Positions 33,401 to 36,726 of a stretch of 64,000 bases of DNA are shown here, one piece after another. Under the pieces are notes generated by a model, which saw nothing but the letters and a program-made list of their open reading frames with translations, was not told where the DNA came from and did no database searches. Numbering within the stretch: the first letter of the stretch is position 1; every line of letters begins with the position of its first letter. A program made the translations under genes and the position numbers. This stretch comes from Nematopogon swammerdamellus (taxonomy: Eukaryota > Arthropoda > Insecta > Lepidoptera > Adelidae), in contig OX336355.1 of NCBI GenBank assembly GCA_946902875.1, forward strand, positions 18,447,347 to 18,511,346, written 5' to 3'.

Positions 33401-34472
33401 CAATAGTCTGGAGTCCCTAAGTCACAGACGATTTGTGGGTTCGCTTAGTCTGTTTTACAGATACTATCACGGACGCTGCTCTGCGGAACTAGCATCCCTT
33501 ATTCCCTGCCACCCGTCCTATCTCCGCATGACTCGTCGCAGAGAGACTCAGCACCCTTTTGTTGTTGACATTGGGCTTTTGAGAACCCATCGGTTTTCTA
33601 AATCGTTTCTTTGTCGCACCGCTAGAGTGTGGAACTGTCTTCCGGCGAGTGTATTTCCTGAATCCTTTAACCTGGGTGTCTTCAAGCGTCGTATTAACGG
33701 GCTAGACAGCCTAGCAACAGTCCGCAAATCTGCTGGCATGGCACCTAACTGCGCGTGGTTTCGCGAGGAGAGGTGATTTTGGCTCTGTCGACTGCACCAT
33801 TGGTCCCTCGGCACAGCCACCCATGCTGGTTTACAAAAAAAAAAAAAAACAAACTTTTCAATTTTCTTCGAGAAGATGTGACGCACGACAGGTTTTTGCC
33901 CAGGCAACTGTCAGTGCTTCCCTTCGGTCGTGCCGGCTACACTGAACTGGACTTGTTGTCGATGTTCATACATCTAAGCCTTGGTATTTCAACTGACAGT
34001 TTCAGAAGGAAAGTGTTTCCTCGTGACAGATTTCCCCAAACGCAAGTTGAAAGATTGACATTTTTTCTAAATAAAAAAAAAATTCTTACCATTGTCGACG
34101 GGCTCTGCGTTTCGGCCGTCGCCGTCCGCAGCACCCGACGCCCGCGGCTTCCCGTCTCCACTGTCCTCACTAACGTCCACATTGTTCAAGTTCACATGGT
34201 TCTCCAACCTCACTTCACTCTCACTAGCTTTTGACACCTCCGCGGGATCGTCCCCGTTCGATTTGCCCGTGTCCTTAGAGTCGCCGCCGGATAAGCGGTC
34301 GCCCGCATCGTTCTGAGCGGCCTCATCGTACTCGATGGGAGGCTCGGCCGAATCCTCCGCACCCTTGGACACAGAGACGTCCTCGGAGACGTTCATCGCG
34401 CTCACTTGCGACTTCACTTCTTCATCCATATTGACAGCGCTTTACCGAGCGTTCGATGAAAACATCACAGAC
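261..34472 (-). CDS. woc: Woc / ZMYM-family MYM-type zinc-finger protein (whole gene, 20 coding exons)
   Basis: I joined 20 exons by GT-AG junctions, and every phase matches its neighbour, giving about 1669 residues, close to the length I remember for fly Woc. Order: acidic, Ser/Glu-rich N-terminus (about 1-420); about ten MYM fingers with paired CxxC and C-x3-C cores (420-970); a Gln/Pro-rich stretch with a conserved VPVP/IPVP block (1011-1238); a His/basic linker; then the C-terminal domain shared by ZMYM2/3/4 and QRICH1 (about 1380-1669), ending in a stop at 261-263. Known for the family: Drosophila Woc is a nuclear factor that works with HP1c and is needed for ecdysteroid production and telomere capping. 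Inference: same role here. Introns carry a BEL/Pao element, a mariner, MITEs and SINEs. One C-terminal exon is tandemly repeated nine times; one copy was counted for the length. The alternative name is ZMYM4-like. Confidence 0.9.
525..705 (+). mobile_element. LINE 3' end fragment (family B)
   Basis: The segment holding AGTCAACGCAGACTAGCTGA and GATGGGCCCGGATATGTTCG recurs, with changes, at 8215-8405, 8880-9255 and 30705-31030. The longer copies extend into the last codons of an R1/Jockey-like ORF, so this is a 5'-truncated 3'UTR. It is followed by AAATC-repeat and AT-rich sequence to about 1370. Confidence 0.55.
1391..2043. mobile_element. hAT-like MITE, 653 bp, with 8-bp target duplication
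   Basis: 12-bp terminal inverted repeats CAGGGATGTTGC are flanked on both sides by GTGCATAC (1383-1390 and 2044-2051). An 8-bp duplication with CAGGG ends is the hAT signature. Both ends carry clustered GCGGAT/ATCCGC hexamers, probably subterminal transposase sites. There is no transposase ORF, so it is non-autonomous. It lies in woc intron 19. Confidence 0.85.
2479..2850 (+). mobile_element. SINE, type-1 head (5S-rRNA-like)
   Basis: Head with a tRNA-like GGTAGCTCAGT followed by a 5S-rRNA-like stretch (GTTAAGCAACG, then TACTTGGATGGGTGACCGC). The common body follows (GGTGGTAGGGTTTA, then CAGTTCAGTGTAGCC), ending in an A tail after TTCCAT. One of the more complete copies. Confidence 0.75.
2902..3001 (-). 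CDS. woc: woc coding exon 19, C-terminal domain
   Basis: Acceptor CCCGCAG and donor GTATGC; phase 1 in, phase 2 out; residues about 1579-1611. It encodes [20 protein letters not shown] and ends YEFYISK, a very conserved ZMYM segment. Confidence 0.93.
3085..3345 (-). mobile_element. LINE 3' end fragment (RDVGSL family)
   Basis: The minus strand matches the 3' end of the LINE seen at 41985-42400, including GGAATGCACTCCCACCTGC and a CTTCAAACATAATGTGAAGG stretch. Lies in woc intron 18. Confidence 0.5.
3507..3602 (+). mobile_element. SINE type-1 head fragment
   Basis: CTCGGTAGCTCAGTGGTGCG followed by the 5S-like GGATGGGCGACCGCTCGACC, cut off after the head. It ends 35 bases before the end of woc exon 18. 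Confidence 0.6.
3637..3775 (-). CDS. woc: woc coding exon 18, C-terminal domain
   Basis: Acceptor GATGAACAG and donor GTGAGA; phase 0 in, phase 1 out; residues about 1533-1578. It encodes [19 protein letters not shown] and ends [11 protein letters not shown], matching the ZMYM C-terminal domain. Confidence 0.93.
3900..5365 (-). repeat. woc: Nine-copy tandem array of woc exon 17 (168-bp unit)
   Basis: The unit is a 122-bp exon plus a 46-bp spacer that starts GTGAGT and ends CTGCAG. Exon copies lie at 5244-5365, 5076-5197, 4908-5029, 4740-4861, 4572-4693, 4404-4525, 4236-4357, 4068-4189 and 3900-4021. Two exons joined directly would shift frame (122 is not a multiple of 3), while retained spacers keep it open (168 is). 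Copies 5 and 6 (4572-4693, 4404-4525) have TGG changed to TGA. Copy 8 has T-to-R and L-to-R changes. Copy 9 has lost its GT donor (ACATAC). Confidence 0.95.
5244..5365 (-). CDS. woc: woc coding exon 17, copy 1 (most likely the one used)
   Basis: 122 bases; phase 1 in, phase 0 out; residues about 1492-1532 ([20 protein letters not shown] and on to FNTKHFNLV), part of the ZMYM C-terminal domain. This 5'-most copy alone has a distinct upstream intron with acceptor TTTTCATAACGCAG, an intact frame and a consensus donor GTGAGT. Splicing to exon 18 at 3775 would remove the other eight copies as intron. Confidence 0.85.
5807..5932 (-). CDS. woc: woc coding exon 16, C-terminal domain
   Basis: Acceptor TTGTTGCAG and donor GTAAGT; phase 1 at both ends; residues about 1450-1491. 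It encodes [20 protein letters not shown] through VLYNDS. It must join an exon beginning with AA to give NDSQYIV, which all nine copies of exon 17 provide. Confidence 0.93.
5990..6110 (+). repeat. Type-2 repeat head fragment plus (GAAA)n
   Basis: CCCACTGCATCTCACCCCGT and GTGCCGTGCTAAAG are degraded pieces of the type-2 head, followed by a (GAAA)n microsatellite at about 6083-6106. The remainder of this intron to 6751 is AT-rich with no further feature seen. Confidence 0.45.
6752..6962 (-). CDS. woc: woc coding exon 15, start of C-terminal ZMYM/QRICH1 domain
   Basis: Acceptor GACAACAG and donor GTGAGC; phase 0 in, phase 1 out; residues about 1380-1449. It encodes [16 protein letters not shown] and ends DTIYYLVLG, the start of the conserved C-terminal domain (DUF3504-like) that resembles tyrosine recombinases but is not known to be catalytic. 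Confidence 0.93.
6963..7897. other. woc intron 14, mostly unannotated
   Basis: AT-rich. A GCCCCTGAGCCCTG segment near 7089 recurs near 51350, suggesting an old repeat. A TTTATTTATTTTAGACAGG-like motif (minus strand, near 7500-7530) recurs near 17310 and 47580. A (CTTT)n microsatellite lies at 7724-7742. No coding sequence. Confidence 0.4.
7898..8154 (-). CDS. woc: woc coding exon 14, His/basic/Pro linker
   Basis: Acceptor GCCATCAG and donor GTTTGT; phase 1 in, phase 0 out; residues about 1294-1379. A HHHHQMM patch and an Ala/Arg/Pro stretch with a basic SKRRR cluster (possible nuclear localisation signal) lead into the C-terminal domain. GC content is far above the flanking introns. Confidence 0.88.
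8215..8405 (-). mobile_element. LINE 3' end fragment (family B)
   Basis: Reverse copy of the 525-705 segment: ACATATCCGGGCCCATCGGC through CGTTTCGGCTCGCATCAAGC. Lies in woc intron 13. Confidence 0.55.
8640..8770 (+). mobile_element. RTE-clade LINE 3' end fragment
   Basis: Plus-strand copy of the C-terminal coding end (GACGACATCAAGTGAGTCGG through GGAGAGGCGTATGTCC), ending in a TGAC-rich tail. The coding frame is broken by a stop. Confidence 0.6.
8880..9255 (-). mobile_element. LINE 3' end fragment with last codons (family B)
   Basis: The minus strand carries the final codons of a non-LTR ORF ([23 protein letters not shown]) and its 3'UTR. It is a longer version of the piece at 8215-8405 and is followed by a short internal duplication of CTTGCTCCGACTT...CAGCGAAGAGATC (9230 and 9342). 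Confidence 0.55.
9477..9641 (-). CDS. woc: woc coding exon 13
   Basis: Acceptor GGGTGCAG and donor GTCAGT; phase 1 at both ends; residues about 1239-1293. It encodes [19 protein letters not shown] followed by an acidic helix. No domain name is assigned; phase fits both neighbours. Confidence 0.85.
10194..10877 (-). CDS. woc: woc coding exon 12, Gln- and Pro-rich region
   Basis: Acceptor CTTCCAG and donor GTAAAT; phase 1 at both ends; residues about 1011-1238. It has a polyglutamine run, long polyproline runs, then [14 protein letters not shown] and an alternating block ([17 protein letters not shown]), which resembles the conserved proline segment of vertebrate ZMYM2/3/4. It ends with a helical [20 protein letters not shown] and an acidic tail. 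Confidence 0.9.
10905..11335. repeat. Minisatellite, about 20-bp unit
   Basis: Tandem units of GTGCACAAAGTCAAAACTA with variants, arranged in a larger repeat of about 143 bp (CCAGTGTACACAAAGTCATA at about 10999 and 11142). Lies immediately 5' of woc exon 12 in transcript order, within 30 bases of its acceptor. Confidence 0.85.
11880..11985 (+). repeat. Type-3 dispersed repeat fragment
   Basis: GCAGCAAGTAAGACACG, then AGGTGAGAGGTGGCTAGCCT and GCACGGCATCTTGTCCTTAT; the same order recurs at 30375, 31060, 34500 and 51400 on the plus strand and at 47872 and 61655 on the minus strand. Confidence 0.55.
12010..12125 (+). mobile_element. LINE 3' end fragment (RDVGSL family)
   Basis: Matches the tail at 33650-33780 (TCCTTCAACGTGGGGGCCTTCAAAC and GCAAGTCTGCTGGTATGG). 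Lies in woc intron 11. I see nothing defined between here and exon 11. Confidence 0.45.
12366..12486 (-). CDS. woc: woc coding exon 11, linker
   Basis: Acceptor TGCGGCAG and donor GTGAGA; phase 0 in, phase 1 out; residues about 971-1010. It reads [16 protein letters not shown], then a Pro/Ala/Arg linker. No domain is recognised; identification rests on phase agreement and position. Confidence 0.8.
12953..13061 (-). CDS. woc: woc coding exon 10, last MYM zinc finger
   Basis: Acceptor TTGTTGCAG and donor GTTTGT; phase 2 in, phase 0 out; residues about 934-970. One finger: [14 protein letters not shown] with [12 protein letters not shown]. Confidence 0.92.
13099..13392 (+). mobile_element. SINE, 5'-truncated type-1
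   Basis: It starts inside the head at GCTCGACCGTTGGAGGCTGA and keeps the whole body through the A-tail after TTCCCAT. Lies in woc intron 9. Confidence 0.7.
13487..13525. repeat. Perfect 18-bp hairpin with 3-base loop
   Basis: Left arm 13487-13504 (GGTGCATGACGGTTTAAG), loop ACA, right arm 13508-13525, fully complementary. Lies in woc intron 9; no terminator-like or RNA-gene context is seen. Confidence 0.9.
13624..13900 (-). CDS. woc: woc coding exon 9, two MYM zinc fingers
   Basis: Acceptor ATTTGCAG and donor GTGAGC; phase 1 in, phase 2 out; residues about 842-933. Fingers: [11 protein letters not shown] with [12 protein letters not shown], and [12 protein letters not shown] with [12 protein letters not shown]. 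Cysteine spacing is as in ZMYM proteins. Confidence 0.93.
14070..14400 (+). mobile_element. SINE, type-2 head
   Basis: Head GTACCGTGTGGGGCTGGTAC and GTCGTAAAAGGCGACTAAGG, then the same body as the type-1 SINEs (CTAGGTGGTAGGGTTTAACC onward) and an A-tail. Confidence 0.7.
14606..14950 (+). mobile_element. SINE, 5'-truncated type-1
   Basis: It begins in the 5S-like part (GTTAAGCACACCTGGGCGCG, GGATGGGTGACCGCTCGAC) and runs through the body to the A-tail. The tail ends 22 bases before woc exon 8's 3' end. Confidence 0.7.
14972..15687 (-). CDS. woc: woc coding exon 8, four MYM zinc fingers
   Basis: Acceptor CATCCAG and donor GTGGGT; phase 2 in, phase 1 out; residues about 603-841. After a basic KKRKIP stretch (possible nuclear localisation signal) come four fingers with cores [45 protein letters not shown] and [15 protein letters not shown]. 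The largest exon of the gene and the strongest family match. Confidence 0.95.
16130..16400. repeat. Dispersed AT-rich repeat, partner at 45985-46300
   Basis: It shares GCGAGTCGGACTCGCGCAC-type sequence, an AACATGTTTCTTG block (inverted in the other copy), TTATATCCGCCA and a GACGGAC...GACAGAC run with 45985-46300. Probably a common insect interspersed repeat; class not assigned. Confidence 0.4.
16447..16776 (-). CDS. woc: woc coding exon 7, two MYM zinc fingers
   Basis: Acceptor TTGTTGCAG and donor GTAGAT; phase 2 at both ends; residues about 493-602. Two fingers are seen: [14 protein letters not shown] with [11 protein letters not shown], and [14 protein letters not shown] with [11 protein letters not shown]. 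The donor lies just beside a (TCTA)n microsatellite at 16420-16443. Confidence 0.92.
16837..17158 (+). mobile_element. SINE, type-2 head
   Basis: Complete head (GTACCGTGTGGGGCCGGTAC) and body, ending CAGTTTCCAT plus an A run. Lies in woc intron 6. Confidence 0.75.
17430..17660 (+). mobile_element. LINE ORF2 C-terminus fragment
   Basis: Encodes [20 protein letters not shown] and a following [17 protein letters not shown], the tail of a CR1/Jockey-like reverse transcriptase ORF; a close relative is at 33400. A minus-strand SINE interrupts it on the right. Confidence 0.6.
17650..17969 (-). mobile_element. SINE, type-2 head, minus strand
   Basis: Reads as an exact inverse of the 16837 copy, from AAACTGACATGGTTGTCTAC to CCGGCCCCACACGGTAC. 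Confidence 0.75.
17990..18172 (+). repeat. Repeat shared with the 32155 SINE 3' end
   Basis: Contains CCAGTATAGCCAGCAATGCA, GGAGCATGCGCTTTGGCCCC and a CATACCGGATTA end. The same 3' half occurs in the tRNA-derived SINE at 32155-32560 and, degraded, at about 14440-14610. Confidence 0.5.
18214..18433 (-). CDS. woc: woc coding exon 6, first MYM zinc finger
   Basis: Acceptor TTTTTCAG and donor GTGCGT; phase 1 in, phase 2 out; residues about 420-492. An acidic lead-in is followed by a MYM finger: [14 protein letters not shown] then [12 protein letters not shown], the C-x2-C ... C-x3-C metal-binding pattern of the family, which mainly serves protein-protein contacts. Confidence 0.9.
18453..18592 (+). 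mobile_element. RTE-clade LINE 3' end fragment
   Basis: The plus strand encodes [20 protein letters not shown] and ends with (TGAC)n. It sits about 20 bases from the acceptor side of woc exon 6. Confidence 0.65.
18660..19014 (-). mobile_element. SINE, type-1, rearranged
   Basis: A minus-strand copy running to the head sequence ACCGAGCTACCGAGGCTGAC. The middle of the body is lost and replaced by a 12-bp foldback (CCCTTCTTACCT, AGTA, AGGTAAGAAGGG). Confidence 0.7.
19342..20256 (-). mobile_element. maT-type (DD37D) mariner, internally deleted, 915 bp
   Basis: 25-bp perfect terminal inverted repeats (CAGGGTCCGTCACTCGAACT and 5 more) are flanked by TA on each side. The minus-strand ORF (19409-20095) is the C-terminal catalytic half of a Tc1/mariner transposase: FFDEKFF holds the first Asp, KDLAPSHKA the second, SPDLKPMDF the third. 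The last two are separated by 37 residues (DD37D, maT group). The N-terminal DNA-binding part is missing and the usual KDN is KDL, so it is probably inactive. Lies in woc intron 5. Confidence 0.88.
20306..20479 (-). CDS. woc: woc coding exon 5, Ala/Glu-rich
   Basis: Acceptor TTTTGCAG precedes 20479. Phase 1 at both ends; residues about 362-419, with repeated [10 protein letters not shown] sequence. The donor reads GTCTAT, a poor match to consensus, but it is the GT that keeps phase with exon 6. A mariner-type element begins only 49 bases downstream of this donor. Confidence 0.8.
20480..20660 (-). mobile_element. Degraded LINE 3' end beside woc exon 5
   Basis: The minus strand encodes [11 protein letters not shown] after a broken ARVW-like stretch, the same C-terminal motif as in the 33400 LINE (VFKRRING). 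Old remnant. The nearby 20700-20780 stretch (TTGTTGATATTGGGCTTTTG) has the plus-strand sequence of the same tail. Confidence 0.4.
21246..21924. mobile_element. piggyBac-like MITE, 679 bp, TTAA target
   Basis: Ends CCCTTCACCG and CGGTGAAGGG, each flanked by TTAA (21242-21245, 21925-21928). TTAA duplication with CCC termini is the piggyBac signature. No transposase. Inserted into the LINE RT fragment, so younger than it. Confidence 0.8.
22229..22289. repeat. Perfect 29-bp foldback with 3-base loop
   Basis: Arms 22229-22257 and 22261-22289 are fully complementary around CCT. It lies at the 5' edge of the LINE RT fragment, where the frame enters reversed sequence. Confidence 0.92.
22419..22945 (-). 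repeat. BEL/Pao 3' LTR
   Basis: 527 bp, nearly identical to 28754-29280. An 84-residue open frame occurs in both LTRs and resembles nothing I recognise. Confidence 0.92.
23125..28272 (-). CDS. BEL/Pao gag-pol polyprotein, 1715 aa
   Basis: A single uninterrupted frame. In order: gag; zinc-knuckle region around residue 320-370 with [14 protein letters not shown] and [13 protein letters not shown]; aspartic protease around 454 ([12 protein letters not shown]); reverse transcriptase with [10 protein letters not shown] near 862; RNase H with [13 protein letters not shown] near 1037; integrase with an HHCC zinc region near 1344 and catalytic residues in GADFAG (about 1414), TDCGTNF (about 1479) and GGLWETA (about 1532); then a C-terminal chromodomain-like/DUF5641 region. 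No envelope ORF is visible. All catalytic motifs look intact, so the copy may still be competent. It would copy its RNA into DNA and integrate it in the nucleus. Confidence 0.95.
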   Translation of the reverse strand: MTEIQKHVTKARLAAGEIRSLYEFATSVSATRNAEDLRKLQVQSTHVARLRDQFETAQIAVLSASTDSQPKEDKLYYEIMAMLYSIEVLCNDLFLTDKTSQAQNNTVHHTQSNTVPLPKIQLSKFTGEMVEWTNYISIFNSLVHNNTQLNGVQRLHYLLSTLHKEPLALIRHLPITEENYNVAYKLLVDRYENKRLIGDKHLEAILGLPSFSTNPSGYLRRFVATLKENLEALKALGFDVDSWSFILLHILSKKLSVDVRTRFELEHSMHAIPTFNHLLSFLEIQLKVLENVAGVKVSAAFKHNANTASCHTILQNTVCSFCNDKEHNIHRCPKFDELDLSQRKAFVQKQKLCFNCLRTHGPKCTSKYTCRVCQQRHHTKLHDNIQSTKYSLNTSTLTPGSVPQHEGAVPSLSTTVHPPVFSTVHRHSAKLLPTAVVTVVDRYGQDHRVRALLDSASHVNLLSEHVAQKLNLKRTRSGAIDPVGDSDAIHTNGSVLLTLKIGMGGERSTLTEEAWVMKRITKDLPLCPLPSEVKEACAHLKLADPHFDVPGPIDLLIGSDWYFEITEEKKLRLGDHMPKAILTKFGWALMGSVPIDINVCVNSTSVTTLACTLSLEATLQRFWEIEEAPHPPVEDPENVLCEKHFLETHSRDNEGRFTVRLPFKPGRKQLGCTHAVALKRFHNLERRLLREPALREMYVAFIEDYIEQGHMRLAEDISADRYFLPHHGVLKETSSTTKLRTVFDASTASTTGVSLNNILMPGPKLQQSIEDIILRFRLHQVVFTGDIKQMYRQVKMHNEDCKYQTILWRKSPEVPICQYELTTVTYGVSSSAYLAMRVVHELAVLNESKYPEASKALQESLFVDDIVCGSSTLRSARTLQQDIIAILSQGGFQLRKWSSNSPELLEHMPLDHLETPFRFQEAGDNVFKILGMEWSSQADAFLYHVTNIGAATTKRGILSNIARLYDPCGYLTPVTYNMKVLMQTLWLKQLDWDEHLPPEYIETWQKFVAQLGSLSQLRIDRNIVHGEATVCELHGFSDASERGYAAAVYLRVASATSTFKVNLIMAKSRVAPIKQRLTIPKLELCGALLVSGLLAHVKQILQGKIRIDSVTAWCDSLICLAWIRTPPHKLQTFESNRVSQIQGTIPAECWRHVPSDINPADCASRGLLPADIVNHPLWWDPLWLHDDPTTWPSDCNPLTASEDLPGLRVTPITCAVMREEWNLMTQYSSLSQLSSVIGWCLRFAHNCSNPANKRKGALTLQELDHALQKAIKVVQRSNFTDEIAALESSKPVKGSLHRLNPFIDANGVLRVGGRLTHSSIPYEAKHPAILPKGHHLTRILIEHYHRLYCHVGPAALTSLLHRRYWILSARNVVRHVIFKCMKCFKLKARPSAPYMGDLPASRTRPARAFERCGADFAGPFSIKSSVLRGSKVHKAYLCVFVCFATKAAHLEVVSDLTTEAFVACLSRFVSRRGLPTDIYTDCGTNFVGTRRHLDEVSKHLSATDNQNALAAGARKQQVNWHFNPPLAPHMGGLWETAVKSAKSLLKRVVGEQTLTFEELITTFARIEAVLNSRPLCPLSSDPDSIDILTPGHFLIGQPLLALPEYNYEHTPLNRLNRWKLIQHMSQCFWRRYQAEYLHTLQERRKWNKHVTNLKVGDLVIIQEPNLPPLQWKTGRITKIFPGSDGTVRVVELKTASQSTLTRAVTRLVPLPSNEN
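28754..29280 (-). repeat. BEL/Pao 5' LTR
   Basis: 527 bp; it should hold the element's promoter. Just inside it (below 28754, minus strand) lies TTTTTTGTTCCTTCGAACC, where a tRNA primer site is expected; I could not match it to a particular tRNA. Confidence 0.92.
29330..29466 (-). pseudogene. LINE C-terminal fragment, endonuclease-like motif
   Basis: The minus strand encodes [20 protein letters not shown] followed by AVPLDGN, a motif common at the C-terminus of insect non-LTR elements and reminiscent of a PD-(D/E)XK fold. It lies between the BEL element and woc exon 4. No intact ORF. Confidence 0.55.
29516..29668 (-). CDS. woc: woc coding exon 4, acidic / charged helix
   Basis: Acceptor GTGCGCAG and donor GTGAGT; phase 1 at both ends; residues about 311-361. 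It encodes [20 protein letters not shown] followed by a charged stretch ([15 protein letters not shown]) that could form a helix. The next intron (29515-20480) is the largest in the gene and hosts the BEL/Pao element. Confidence 0.85.
29702..30018 (-). mobile_element. SINE, type-2 head, minus strand
   Basis: Runs from GAAACTGTCACGGTTGGCTA to TTAAGTATTGGCCCCAG. It lies about 35 bases 5' of woc exon 4's acceptor in transcript order. Confidence 0.7.
30092..30160. repeat. Cluster of palindromes
   Basis: GTGGTGGTG-C-CACCACCAC at 30092-30110, then a perfect 24-bp palindrome at 30113-30136 (half-site GTTGCCGTGCTA) and a second 22-bp copy at 30137-30158. The sequence derives from the GCACGGCA part of the type-3 repeat, duplicated in inverted form. 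Confidence 0.85.
30375..30675 (+). repeat. Type-3 dispersed repeat
   Basis: Ordered blocks: CAATCCGGGTAAGCAGAGTA, TACTATCAACCAGCAAGTAAGG, GAGAGGTGGCCAACCTGTCG, CACGGCATCTTG, and CGACATGCACGGGGAGAGAT. A fuller copy of the family. Confidence 0.6.
30705..31030 (+). mobile_element. LINE 3' end with last codons (family B)
   Basis: Encodes [20 protein letters not shown] followed by [10 protein letters not shown] and a stop, then the 3'UTR shared with 525-705. This is the best copy for naming the family (R1/Jockey-like tail). Confidence 0.6.
31060..31262 (+). repeat. Type-3 dispersed repeat
   Basis: AAACAGCAAGTAAGGCACGC, CTAAGGTGAGAGGTGGCCAG, CGGCATCTTGTCCCTTAGTC and CGACATGCACGGGGAGAGAT in the family order. 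Confidence 0.55.
31361..31532 (-). CDS. woc: woc coding exon 3, acidic linker
   Basis: Acceptor CTCACAG and donor GTAGGT; phase 0 in, phase 1 out; residues about 254-310. It starts [13 protein letters not shown] and continues into Asp/Glu runs. No domain is recognised; a disordered N-terminal linker is the best reading. Confidence 0.85.
31705..32033 (-). mobile_element. SINE, type-2 head, minus strand
   Basis: Runs from TATGGGAACTGACACGATTG to TACCGGCCCCACATGGTAC; a complete body. Confidence 0.72.
32155..32560 (+). mobile_element. tRNA-derived SINE
   Basis: tRNA-like head with an A-box-like GGTGGCCCAGTGC at 32161 and a B box GAGGTTCGAATCC near 32207, then an unrelated body with CCGGTGTAAAACCATAGGTC and CCAGTATAGCCAGCAATCC, ending in an A-rich tail. 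RNA polymerase III promoter inferred from the boxes. Not a functional tRNA: no acceptor stem pairing is seen. Confidence 0.7.
32652..33070 (-). CDS. woc: woc coding exon 2, acidic degenerate repeats
   Basis: Acceptor TTCTCAG precedes 33070 and donor GTGAAG follows 32652. It enters in phase 1 and leaves in phase 0, residues about 114-253. The translation is dominated by imperfect repeats of the type ESQENVQSQ, very rich in Glu, Gln, Asn and Ser, with no fold recognised. Probably a disordered linker that changes length by repeat slippage. Confidence 0.85.
33400..33840 (+). mobile_element. LINE 3' end with ORF C-terminus
   Basis: Encodes [40 protein letters not shown] and [10 protein letters not shown], then a 3'UTR whose inverse is seen at 52290-52430 and 63835-64000. 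CR1/Jockey-like; 5'-truncated. Lies in woc intron 1. Confidence 0.65.
34090..34472 (-). CDS. woc: woc coding exon 1 with start codon
   Basis: The ATG is at 34427-34429 and the donor GTAAGA follows 34090 (phase 1). It encodes about 113 acidic residues starting [13 protein letters not shown], rich in Glu, Asp and Ser and probably disordered. Bases 34430-34472 are 5'UTR behind an acceptor-like TTTTCAG, so a further noncoding exon probably lies upstream. Chosen as the start because it is the first ATG of the only open frame that joins exon 2 in phase. Confidence 0.8.
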
Positions 34473-34499
34473 CTGAAAACAATCCAAGCTTGTTAATTC

Positions 34500-34830
34500 G
34501 ACGGGTAATGTACATACATACATGCCACACGTTGCATCCCGACAAACGGGGTAAGCAGAGCAATCGGTGTTGTGCTGCAAGAACTCTGGTAAATTACAGC
34601 ACAACACCTAACGACCTCGGACAAGACAATACTATCAAGCAGCAAGGTAAGGCACGATGACCCACCTGCTGCACGACTCAGCAGAAGGACAGTGCCAAGG
34701 TGAGAGGTGGCTACCCTGTCGCCCTTTAGCACGGCATCTTGTGCTTATTCCTCAGTTGCCTTTACGACATGCACAGGGACATATGCAGTGGAGCTATTCT
34801 TTTTAGATACCGGCCCCACACAGTACAGGT
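34500..34830 (+). repeat. Type-3 dispersed repeat upstream of woc exon 1
   Basis: CGGGGTAAGCAGAGCAATCG, TATCAAGCAGCAAGGTAAGG, AGGTGAGAGGTGGCTACCCT and a type-2-like end TACCGGCCCCACAC. It separates woc exon 1 from any upstream noncoding exon. Confidence 0.55.
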
Positions 34831-35229
34831 AATGTTTGTATTATTATTGATTCGTTCGTTTTCCATTTCAAAACACTATCTATTTCAAACAATAAAGCCG
34901 GCAATCTCGGACCTAACAGTGAATTCGCGGGAATGTACTGTCGGCTTATAGGTTAGGTCTGATATGTCAAATACACAACAGAATGCAGTTTGATATTTTT
35001 CACATAGAAAACATAAGGGCAGGAGCGTGTGGTGCGCCGGCTATCTGCATGTCTAATTACACGAGCGAGAACCCTCCGTGCCGCGACGCTACATGCACAG
35101 TACAAACACAGGGACGCACAACACGCCACTCCCGCGCTAAATCTCGCGATCTTATTCCTCGCTCGAGGCTCGTTTCCGACAACGACAGCGGAAAATATTA
35201 GAGTTCACAGTGAAACGACACCGAAAAAC

Positions 35230-35540
35230 AATAAAACAAAGCAGAATTTCTTTAGATCGGCACGCAAAAACCCAATGACAACTAGAGCGCGCGCGCGGAC
35301 CAATCGCAAGCGCTAATCGAAGAGGCCTTTTAGAAGTAGGTACTCACTAGGGGCGAAATATATTATCTGGAATCTGGTATGTAAGACACCGGCTATTAGG
35401 GAGCTCACAACGACGCGTTTATTCCTAAAAATTCCCGGCCTCGCGCCGAACACAACAAACGCGCACCATTTTGGAACCGAACTGCAGCCACCGGAAACAG
35501 CGGCAGTGCCAACAGTATGACGCCGCCTTTCGTTTTATGT
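35230..35540 (-). promoter_or_regulatory. Possible woc promoter / noncoding first exon region
   Basis: CpG-richer than its surroundings, with GCGCGCGCGCGGACCAATCG (containing a CCAAT box) at about 35288 and an AAAATGGTGCG motif on the minus strand near 35466. It lies about 800 bases 5' of the acceptor that opens woc exon 1. Inference from composition and position only. Confidence 0.3.
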
Positions 35541-36660
35541 CTCTTTGCTTTAGTCATTACATCTAAATATAGACTTAATAATCATTGAAATATTTAAATA
35601 AGTTGAATATTTTTAATCATTAACAAATTATGAAAACTAATACAATAATGTTCCAAAATGTTATTGAACTTTTAAAAGTAATTAATTCGGTTATGTTGGT
35701 AGCAAGAAGACGCTGAAGTGCGTTCGAAAAACCATTCGTCTTTATAGCTTTCATGGGAATTATAATAAAATATTATTCATAAATTATTAGTGTAGAGTAG
35801 ACCATGTAGATACAAGCACGAACTATATAGCGTAAAAGCTCGTAACTCGTAAGCGCAAACGTAGCCAGGGAGGTCCAGCCCCTGGCCATTACGAAGCAAC
35901 TATTTAGTAATCTGTGCCCTTGGCTAGGTGGACCATACGTGAACAGACGGCCTAAAAAGTTAGCAGGAAGTGGCGTGCTTTGGCCTACAAGCTACAACCC
36001 GTCCGAAATATCTGCGGACCTGACCAAAAATGCACATTTTCAGATTATTATTATAGTTTTTATTTTCTGGGATGTAGAATGCAGCTTTTTAAATTAAAGT
36101 AGGTATAAAAAAGATATTACAATAAAATGTTTCTCGTTTTATTTGTTTGCTGACCCTCCAGTTTGTATGAAGTCATTTGGTCAGGTCCGCATATATTTCG
36201 GAAGGGTTGTACATACGTCTATCAGGGGACCGGTAGATAGATAGTAGGTAGGTACCTATTGGTACTACGGGCCGATGATGTTAACCGTACTCATCTCATC
36301 GTGTTCGTTTGTATGTTCAATACATACAAACGAGAATGAAATGAAATGAAAAACGTTTATTTATCGTCATTTCGCATTACAATTTTAAGAAACAACACAA
36401 TCTAATGATTTAGTAATATTGGCGATAAATTGAATGTATTATTTTATGCGCGAAAGCTGAATGGTAACTGTAATGTACAAAACTTTTTGCTTACAAAAAT
36501 TTTTGCATATTTTTCAGAATACAATATTATTTTGATTATTTATAATTTCAAATAAGCAAATAAAAAACTGTAATTAAATTAAAATAGAAACTAAAACTAC
36601 CTATCAAATTAAAATTACCTAAACTAAAACAAAATAAACAAACTTTAAAAATAATTAGCC
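35541..36660. other. Intergenic AT-rich DNA
   Basis: No gene is seen. It holds a 12-bp foldback at 36305-36333 (arms TCGTTTGTATGT and its complement, loop TCAAT) and an ATGAAATGAAAAACG stretch resembling a LINE/SINE tail near 36335. Confidence 0.5.
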
Positions 36661-36726
36661 ACTCGAGAGACTACCACGATCCGGTTGACCTACCGCCAGA
36701 GTCATAGAGCAATTCCCTCAACGGCC

